From NCBI GenBank assembly GCA_965205535.1, contig CBDBHH010000005.1:868001-932000 (forward strand): 64,000 bases of DNA, in the 5' to 3' direction. The translations under genes and the position numbers were made by a program. Shown piece by piece: positions 55,003 through 61,908 of this stretch. The notes below the pieces were generated by a model. It saw nothing but the letters and a program-made list of their open reading frames with translations. It was not told the DNA's origin and did not search any database. This DNA is from UBA8079 sp965205535 (GTDB taxonomy: Bacteria; Pseudomonadota; Alphaproteobacteria; UBA6615). Position 1 is the stretch's first letter. Each line of letters starts with the position of its first letter.

Positions 55003-56715
55003 GTGGAAATGATTGGAGCAGCAAGTCGCGAAGACATTGAAGAAGCGATGCGGCGCTTCGACGAAGAACTGGCGCACACACCTGAATGGTCCAGTTGGCA
55101 GGACTACGGGAACCACAAATACGCCATCGTTCATCAGGGCAAGCGCTTCCCCATCAAGAAAATAGTCTCCATGGCATCAGGAACGCCCGTCAGCGGGTTT
55201 GTTTCTAGCGAAGCTCAGAGCTTTCTCGCCACGCGAGGGTTCGAAGTAGTGCAATTCCGAGAGAATCCAAGCAACGAAATGCCGGCCCGTCGTTACTGGG
55301 TCGAGAAAATGATCGTCGCGGGCCAGCCCGATCGCCAAGAAGGGCCTTATTCATTGGGCCATGCGCTTTGGTCTCCTCAAACATCGACTGATGGCGCGAA
55401 GATCTACAAAACCATGCTGGAAGTTCGTGATGGTGATGTTGTCTTTCACCTGATCGATAATAAGGCGATATCAGGCGTATCCATTGCTGCTGGTGTCGCC
55501 GATGAGACATTAGTCGGCATACCAAATACAGAGTGGGAAAACCGCCCGGGGTACCTCGTGCCCCTGCAGGACTATGTTGAGTTGGAACCACAACTCGAGC
55601 GGTCGAGATTCTTGAAGGATTCGCCCTTCGAGGACGAGATAAAGGCAATTGTCGAACACAACCGAGGCCTTTTCTACACCCGTGGTTTAGAACTCAACCA
55701 AGGCGCGTACTTAACCGAAGCGCCATCGGAGCTCGTGTCCATTTTTGACAGGGCATATCGTGATATGAGCGGGAACCCCCTCCCACATGTCGAAGACCTG
55801 TTGGAGCCAATCTCGATTGAAAGAACGGAGGCCGAGCAAGAGCCGTTCACCATCGATGATGCTCTCGACGGTCTGTTCATGCCTCGCGCACAGCTTGAAC
55901 GCATACTGGGGCTTATGCGGACCCGTCAAAACGTGATCCTCCAGGGCCCACCTGGTGTCGGGAAAAGTTTTGTCGCCAAACGTCTCGCCTACGCTCTCAT
56001 TGGTTTCGAAGACCCGTCCCGCATCGAGATGGTCCAGTTCCATCAGTCATATGCCTACGAAGATTTCATCCAGGGGTATCGCCCAACAATTTCCGGTGGG
56101 TTCGAATTACGCGACGGGCTGTTTTATTCTTTTTGCCAACAGGCATTGATGAGCCCCGACATTCCCCATGTGTTCATCATCGATGAAATCAATCGCGGAA
56201 ACCTCAGCAAGGTATTTGGTGAGTTGATGCTACTCATCGAAGCCGACAAGCGAGGGCCCGAATGGGCCGTAAAACTTGCCTATCACGGAGATGGGGACCC
56301 AGGATTCTTCGTTCCCGAAAACATCTACATCCTCGGCATGATGAACACCGCCGACCGTTCACTAGCAGTGGTCGACTATGCGCTTCGCCGCCGGTTTGCG
56401 TTCGTTGACCTGGAGCCGGCATTCGGGTCAGAAGCATTTCTCTCTGCTTTGCACGACGCAGGCGTACCAGACGACCTTGCAACACGTCTGACCCAGAGGA
56501 TCGGCGCACTCAATCAAGAAATCCTGGAAGATTCCGCAAACCTCGGCCCGGGCCTCCGAATCGGTCACAGCTTCTTTTGTGGATATGAGCGCACTTTGGA
56601 ACCAGAGGCCTGGTATCGCGATGTGATCGAAACGGAGATCGAGCCCCTCCTACGCGAGTACTACTTCGACATGCCCGAGCGCGCCCGTGAGAAGGCGCTG
56701 GCGCTTCTCGCATAA
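55003..56715 (+). CDS. mcrB: McrB-type restriction GTPase with N-terminal sensor-like domains
   Basis: A 570-residue AAA+ protein of the McrBC type IV restriction family. Walker A is GPPGVGKS (315-322), the Walker B region FIIDEINRGN (D394-E395), and MMNTADRS (N448) is the GTP-recognition motif of McrB. The N-terminal 90 residues (YAIVHQGKRFPIKKIVSMAS) resemble the ScoMcrA-type head domain, and residues about 95-220 (RRYWVEKMIVAGQPDRQEGP; DGDVVFHLIDNKAISGVSIA) look like an EVE-type base-reading domain. The start may be GTG 55003 or ATG 55009. It lies six bases before mcrC. Confidence 0.9.
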   Translation: MEMIGAASREDIEEAMRRFDEELAHTPEWSSWQDYGNHKYAIVHQGKRFPIKKIVSMASGTPVSGFVSSEAQSFLATRGFEVVQFRENPSNEMPARRYWVEKMIVAGQPDRQEGPYSLGHALWSPQTSTDGAKIYKTMLEVRDGDVVFHLIDNKAISGVSIAAGVADETLVGIPNTEWENRPGYLVPLQDYVELEPQLERSRFLKDSPFEDEIKAIVEHNRGLFYTRGLELNQGAYLTEAPSELVSIFDRAYRDMSGNPLPHVEDLLEPISIERTEAEQEPFTIDDALDGLFMPRAQLERILGLMRTRQNVILQGPPGVGKSFVAKRLAYALIGFEDPSRIEMVQFHQSYAYEDFIQGYRPTISGGFELRDGLFYSFCQQALMSPDIPHVFIIDEINRGNLSKVFGELMLLIEADKRGPEWAVKLAYHGDGDPGFFVPENIYILGMMNTADRSLAVVDYALRRRFAFVDLEPAFGSEAFLSALHDAGVPDDLATRLTQRIGALNQEILEDSANLGPGLRIGHSFFCGYERTLEPEAWYRDVIETEIEPLLREYYFDMPERAREKALALLA

Positions 56716-56721
56716 ATTCTG

Positions 56722-57747
56722 ATGACCATTCCGATCCAGAACATTTTCTATCTGTTCTGTTACGCCTGGGGGCACTTCCCGGAAGGTTCAGAAATCGATG
56801 TGGGTGACGATGAAAGCCCAGATCTGCAAAACCTTCTAGCGAAGGCGTTGATACACTCGACCAATCATCTACTGCGCCGTGGCCTCGAACGCGGCTATGT
56901 CAGCACAGGCGAAGACACCAAGCTTCCACGCGGGCGCATCGCATTTGGCGAAACCGTCAAACGCACATTGCGCCGGTCGGGAGAAATTCATTGCCTGATC
57001 GATGAATTCTCTGCCGACACACTCGCCAACCAAATCATCAAAGCGACGATCGTTCGGACATCAAAGATCTCTGGCCTCGACCCTGGATTAACCAGCCAGT
57101 TGCGCTTGTTGCGCGCGCGCTTGTCGGACATTTCAGATGTCCGGATTACACGCCCGGACCTGCGCCGCGTTCAGCTCGGCCAGAACAAACGATATTACCG
57201 TTTCATATTAAAACTATGCGCCCTGATCCACGATGCAACGCTCCCGACAACCGACGGTTCGGGTTTCTCATTCTATGACGTACTCGATGATGAAGTCCGA
57301 ATGGCAACCGTGTTCGAAGAATTCGTCCGCAACTTTTATCAGCAGGAACAATCCATCTATAATATCGGACCTCGCTTGATCGAATGGGACGTCGGTGACA
57401 TCGATGACGAAGCTCGCGCGTTGCTACCGAACATGTACAACGACATCCGTCTCGATGGAGCTGAAGACACGATCGTCATCGACACCAAGTACTACAAGCG
57501 CACCTTGAGCGATTGGCACGGCGTCAAGCGAGTGAGCTCGAGCAACCTGTATCAAATCTATTCATACTTAAAAAACCTCAGCCCGCGACTGCCGGGACGC
57601 TCATTGCGGGGCATTTTGATCTACCCGGTGGTCCACGAGGAAGTCGATATCGCGATCCCGATTCAAGATCATGAGATCCAGGTCTTTACTCTCAATTTGA
57701 ACCAAGACTGGCGGTCCATTCACGACAGTTTGCTCAGGCTGATTTAG
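56722..57747 (+). CDS. mcrC: McrC-type restriction nuclease subunit
   Basis: A 341-residue protein paired with McrB. The N-terminal part (IPIQNIFYLFCYAWGHFPEG) and the central PD-(D/E)xK nuclease segment (MYNDIRLDGAEDTIVIDTKY, with catalytic Asp and Asp-x-Lys) are clear. McrC binds and activates the GTPase ring and cuts modified DNA. It is six bases after mcrB, with no other restriction or methylase gene, as expected for a type IV system. Confidence 0.92.
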   Translation: MTIPIQNIFYLFCYAWGHFPEGSEIDVGDDESPDLQNLLAKALIHSTNHLLRRGLERGYVSTGEDTKLPRGRIAFGETVKRTLRRSGEIHCLIDEFSADTLANQIIKATIVRTSKISGLDPGLTSQLRLLRARLSDISDVRITRPDLRRVQLGQNKRYYRFILKLCALIHDATLPTTDGSGFSFYDVLDDEVRMATVFEEFVRNFYQQEQSIYNIGPRLIEWDVGDIDDEARALLPNMYNDIRLDGAEDTIVIDTKYYKRTLSDWHGVKRVSSSNLYQIYSYLKNLSPRLPGRSLRGILIYPVVHEEVDIAIPIQDHEIQVFTLNLNQDWRSIHDSLLRLI

Positions 57748-57836
57748 TTACCCACGCACTCCCCGCACGCGCGCCGCCTAACCTGATAATTCGCGTATCA
57801 CATGCGAATGGCCTAGCAATCCGGTCCGAGACACAC

Positions 57837-58091
57837 TCAGCTTTTCTTCGCCATGCGAACGGATTCGTAAATGTGAAAACCCGCCCACAGCACAGGTGAA
57901 AGAAGCATCACTGTTACAGCGCTGCCCTGACCGAAGGGATCTGTCTGGACTGCGTGAACATAGGCCCGCCAGGGCACGGCCGGTTCTGCGGACAGATAAT
58001 TCAGGACAAGCGTTCCGACAAAAAGCACAACGCCCGCCAGAATTATCGCAAACGGCAACAGCAGAACTGAAAAGCCGATGACCTTGATCAA
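57837..58091 (-). CDS. Small membrane protein
   Basis: An 84-residue protein with two hydrophobic helices (IGFSVLLLPFAIILAGVVLF and SAVTVMLLSPVLWAGFHIYE) and a basic C-terminal end. No family is recognised. Its ATG overlaps the stop of the next gene as ATGA, so the pair is co-translated. Confidence 0.65.
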   Translation of the reverse strand: MIKVIGFSVLLLPFAIILAGVVLFVGTLVLNYLSAEPAVPWRAYVHAVQTDPFGQGSAVTVMLLSPVLWAGFHIYESVRMAKKS

Positions 58092-59020
58092 CGCGCCATA
58101 CGGGCGGGCGGCGCGGTCGTGAACATTCTTCGGCGAAGGCGACGAAACACGACAAACGCCGGATAATCACCAAGCGCGTTGATCAACGGCAGCGCAAAAA
58201 ACAAAACAAAGACCAGCGGATCGCCCGAAATCCCAGCGGTCGCTAAGGCCGTCACGGAAAGCAGTGCCAGCATCGTCCCCACAACGTTTCCCTGAAGAGC
58301 GGGGTCGATGACACCGGCAATACGACTAAGCAGAGTTGGCAATTTCTTGACCTTCTCGCGAAGCTCACCAAAAACTTCGAGCAGCTCTGTTGGCTCCTGC
58401 ATATAGCTCGGCAAGGGCAGCGAGAGCGCGGATATCAGTCCTGCAATCGGAACGGCCACCGCAAACGGCCAGACCGTAACTTTCGTATATATCAACAATG
58501 CCTTGGAAAATTCCCCTCCCTGAATTTCGATCAGGCCGCCGAAAATAATCGTCGTGATCACGAGAAACAGCAGGGGCGTGGGAATGACCAAGATCAGACG
58601 TAAGAGTGAGGGGCTGGTCCCGAACGCCTTTACGTACAAGGGAAGTCCGTACCTTCCCGCCAACACAAAATAGGCAAGAACGAAAAATATCGTGATCACC
58701 TGAACGGCTAGTATGGCCTCATCGCTGCCAAAAAAAGGACTGGAAACAAAAAGCGGTTTGGAAACTAATGTCGCCGGCCCGCCGAAGTAGGCGCTCAAAG
58801 GGAACACCACAAGTGTATAGACCAGTGCTAGGATGAAGCAGCGCCCGAGAGTCCCGATTAATCGGGCCATTCGGTGCCCAAAACCCTGACCTAAGACGTT
58901 CTGCGGCTCAGCGGATTGTTCCGTCATCGCCTCTATCACCCTCTTACATCCAGCGTTTTCAAAAGCAACACTCGACGGACCACCGAGTTTTTCCATCGCC
59001 ACCTTAGAGAGCATTGCCAA
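58088..59020 (-). CDS. Multi-pass membrane protein of unknown function
   Basis: A 310-residue protein if it starts at ATG 59020, or 279 residues from ATG 58927. It has about six hydrophobic helices (FILALVYTLVVFPLSAYFGG; LILVIPTPLLFLVITTIIFG; MLALLSVTALATAGISGDPL) and a soluble loop with a helical segment (TELLEVFGELREKVKKLPTL). No enzymatic motif is seen. It is co-translated with the small membrane protein after it. Together with the McrBC genes on the other strand it sits inside the accessory block. Confidence 0.7.
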   Translation of the reverse strand: MAMLSKVAMEKLGGPSSVAFENAGCKRVIEAMTEQSAEPQNVLGQGFGHRMARLIGTLGRCFILALVYTLVVFPLSAYFGGPATLVSKPLFVSSPFFGSDEAILAVQVITIFFVLAYFVLAGRYGLPLYVKAFGTSPSLLRLILVIPTPLLFLVITTIIFGGLIEIQGGEFSKALLIYTKVTVWPFAVAVPIAGLISALSLPLPSYMQEPTELLEVFGELREKVKKLPTLLSRIAGVIDPALQGNVVGTMLALLSVTALATAGISGDPLVFVLFFALPLINALGDYPAFVVFRRLRRRMFTTAPPARMAR

Positions 59021-59110
59021 TCTTTGCTAAGACGGCATGCTTCATTTAGCGCACGTTAATCACCCACCATCGCTTGCAAGGTTTTACTCTCCAGACCACA
59101 GAGTGAGAGC

Positions 59111-59710
59111 CTAGAGAGGCCGGCCGCCGCTCGCGATACAGCCTGCAAGATCGTCGAAACTCTCGAAATAGGTGGTACGTTCGAACCAACGCGATTCACG
59201 CGTGTGACAAATTCCGCTTCGACTCTTTTTTACCAAGTTCACGGGCATCTGCGTCGTGACTCCGGCAATCGCTTCACATTCAATCGCGGGCCGGTCCTTG
59301 TAGCGAACAATGACATCACCCTGCGACGGCAGAACAATTTCTATGCCGTCGTCGCCTACGCCATCTCGCGTGTTTGTTCGTCCGAACGACCACTCATCGC
59401 CGCCCTCATTGTCTCCCAAATCTGTGCGAAGAAGGCATTGAGGTTGATATCCGGCGGTGAGGAACCGTTCAACAGTGACCTGTTTAGGGTGCTCATGCGC
59501 ATGCCCCGCCGAGAATACTACCCAGCGGGCCCCAACCTCTCGGATAAACTCCAACGAGCTCGCATCATCACTGCCATGGTGGGGTGCAACAAGAACGTCA
59601 GATACGATCGGGCGCGCGGCCGAATTGTCGATCAAGTATCGCTCCGTCGCGATTGCAGAAGCATCTTGTGACGAGCCCTCTTCGCGACCTACGGCATCAC
59701 CGGTATCCGA
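59111..59710 (-). pseudogene. C-terminal remnant of an MBL-fold (ComEC-like) hydrolase
   Basis: The minus-strand frame contains the C-terminal part of a ComEC/Rec2-type metallo-beta-lactamase: TGDAVGREEG, YLIDN, VLVAPHHGSDDASSLEFIRE and ARWVVFSAGHAHEHPKQVTV. The N-terminal two thirds with the HxHxDH zinc motif are missing; the family sequence stops near 59704-59710, where an unrelated helicase remnant begins on the other strand. It is probably not functional. Confidence 0.75.
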
Positions 59711-60345
59711 ACTTAGCGATCCGCAACATGTCGGCGCATGGTTCAAAAGGCCTAGAAGCCGATCATGTTGTCATCCTAGATGCTGTCTCTGATCGATTAG
59801 GCTTCCCATCCGAAATCGTAGACGACCCCTTGCTCGAAATGGTCCTCCCGGAACCAGAGAAGTTCGAGCATGCTGAGGAACGTCGGCTCTTCTATGTAGC
59901 GCTCACCCGCGCACGCATATTCGTCACAATCCTGGCAGACAGAGAGAAGCCCTCTGTATTTGTCAGAGAGCTCGTCAAAAATGACGATTACGAGATTACT
60001 GAGATCAACGGATCAGGTGCGGCCGAGCATCGCTGTGGCACGTGCGGTGGGCGGATGCTTCCACAAACATCAAAAACCGGCCGCACTCGCTTTGCGTGTG
60101 AGCATAAGTTTCTCTGCGGCGAGACTCTTCAACCCTGCAGCGTTTGTCTGAGCAGTTTGCCGGTCAAGGACAGCTCGAACCCAGAAATGTTGATTTGTGA
60201 TTGTGGGGCTAGGTTTGATGCCTGCCCAGAATGTGATGACGGATGGCTTGTGGAGCGGAAAGGGCCGTACGGAGATTTCCTAGGATGTGTCAAATTCCCA
60301 TCATGTACGGGATCTAAGCGACGCCATCCGACTGAGCCAGGTTGA
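59711..60345 (+). pseudogene. C-terminal remnant of a UvrD/Rep-type helicase with zinc fingers
   Basis: The frame begins with helicase motif V (NMSAHGSKGLEADHVVILDA), then motif VI (RRLFYVALTRAR), and ends in a cysteine-rich tail (CGTCGGRML; CSVCLSSLP; CDCGARFDACPECDDGWL) with several topoisomerase-like zinc fingers, as in HelD-like helicases. Everything before motif V, including Walker A, is absent. It starts exactly where the opposing MBL gene is cut, so the two are scars of one deletion or junction. Confidence 0.78.
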
Positions 60346-60762
60346 ACGATAACGCACAGCCGCTCGTCCGTGCTCAATTTTCGTGATCTGATTTTTTTTA
60401 GCTAACTCGCTGCGCACTAGTCTCGTTCTCCGTACCATGAACTGCTGAAGGATACGCGGGGTTGAGGTCGGCCTACTGGCGAGAAAAGAGGACCCCACTG
60501 GGTTCGGTTATGGGCGGTTTGTCACCACGACTGCAGATCGTCTTTAAGCTTCGCCCGTATTGTGCGAACTTTGAGTTGCGAAAACTGCAACGATTGCGCT
60601 CACGGCTTCCATTGTGTCGATAACCGCGGCATCAGGGGAAAGCGCGTAAACACGAGGAATTGAGGTCGGTACATATTTGGATTAGAGGCAATTATGTCAG
60701 ATCACGAATCTAAGTATTTCTGATCAACCCCTAAGCATTTTTATTACTAACAAGGGAACAGA
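60346..60762. other. Non-coding gap upstream of the ATPase operon
   Basis: No supported gene. It holds two near-copies of an 18-base element, ACGCGGGGTTGAGGTCGG (about 60454-60471) and ACGAGGAATTGAGGTCGG (about 60652-60669). They share 15 of 18 bases and lie 198 bases apart in the same direction. The second copy is about 95 bases before the ATPase start and could be a regulator or promoter site. AAGGGAACAGA with an A-rich stretch precedes the ATG at 60763. Confidence 0.45.
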
Positions 60763-61908
60763 ATGCGAATCGCAGCAGAATCTACCATTGCAGCATGCGA
60801 GCGCGCGCTTGCCGAGATCGAGCGATCCGGCGAAAAAGAATCCTTGAAGTTACCTACTAATATCAAACACTTAGCGGGTGGCGGCGAAGCGAACCTCGCA
60901 CAGGTGATCATTACATGGGCCCAGCACGTCAGAACGCGCAAGCTTGAGACCTATATTTCAGATCTGGGAGACGACCAGGTCAAGAAGTTTACACGACGCC
61001 TGCCAGGGATGGTTGCGGCCTTGTGTGCTGACACAATCAGCGATGTCGGAGGCCATCAGTCAATTTCTGAGAAGACTCAAGTCGCCGCACTTTCGCGACT
61101 CGATGTGTTGCAAGGATCACGCCCCAAGGCAGCTTATCGCGGATCAGCCGCAGAGGTTCTATGCGCCGATCATTTAGGCCGCAATGCTCCCTATTTATTG
61201 TATAGATCGGACAGTTCGGGCGATACGAAACTTCGTTCGCGGGAGCAATATCGCGATCTAGCTAATTGGCTGCTCAAGACAACAATCCCAAAAACTTACC
61301 GCCAACAGTTTGACACTGAAGCCGCAAGAGCAATCGGCGGAATGCTCTATGAGATTTTCCAGAATACAGAAGATCACGCTCTCGTCGATTCGAATGGCGA
61401 CGTTCTTGACATATCATTTCGTGGGATAAAAACAGACCACCTCAGTGTGCGGCCAGAAGCCCTGAAAGACATAGTCGAGGATTTCGAACCTCTAGCCTCT
61501 TATTGCAAGACACTACGACCTCCAAATGACGCAACGCATACCCAACTATTTGAACTCTCGGTTTTTGACTCGGGTCCTGGGTTTGCTGTTTCCTGGACAG
61601 GTAAAGAACTCAACGAACTGAGCGACGAGCAAGAAGAGACAGCTGTTCGTGAATGCTTTGGTAAAGGCAGCGCCAAGGGTGAAAGCCGTTTCGGACAAGG
61701 ACTACCCCACGTAATGCGCATCTTACAGCGCCAAGGTGGGTTTCTTCGGTTGCGCACAGGTCGCCTTTCGCTTTTTGCTGACTTCTCCATGCCCGAGCAA
61801 AAAGCTGATAGTCTACAAGCAATCAGGCGTTGGGATCCAGTTGTGGATTCTAGTCTTGCACCCGTTGCCGGCAGCCTTATTACAATAATGCTGCCGTTGA
61901 GGCGCTGA
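60763..61908 (+). CDS. GHKL-type ATPase of a candidate new two-gene system
   Basis: A 381-residue protein. Its C-terminal half carries a histidine-kinase/Hsp90-like (GHKL) ATP site: the N-box LYEIFQNTEDHA (E197, N201), the G1 box FDSGPGF (D269) and a G2 loop SRFGQGLP (G311-G313). No histidine phospho-acceptor or kinase dimer domain is seen, so it is not a normal kinase. The N-terminal 180 residues are unrecognised and basic/helical. It stops at 61908 in a TGATG overlap with the next, very large gene, so they are co-translated. Composition is more AT-rich than the core. Confidence 0.8.
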   Translation: MRIAAESTIAACERALAEIERSGEKESLKLPTNIKHLAGGGEANLAQVIITWAQHVRTRKLETYISDLGDDQVKKFTRRLPGMVAALCADTISDVGGHQSISEKTQVAALSRLDVLQGSRPKAAYRGSAAEVLCADHLGRNAPYLLYRSDSSGDTKLRSREQYRDLANWLLKTTIPKTYRQQFDTEAARAIGGMLYEIFQNTEDHALVDSNGDVLDISFRGIKTDHLSVRPEALKDIVEDFEPLASYCKTLRPPNDATHTQLFELSVFDSGPGFAVSWTGKELNELSDEQEETAVRECFGKGSAKGESRFGQGLPHVMRILQRQGGFLRLRTGRLSLFADFSMPEQKADSLQAIRRWDPVVDSSLAPVAGSLITIMLPLRR

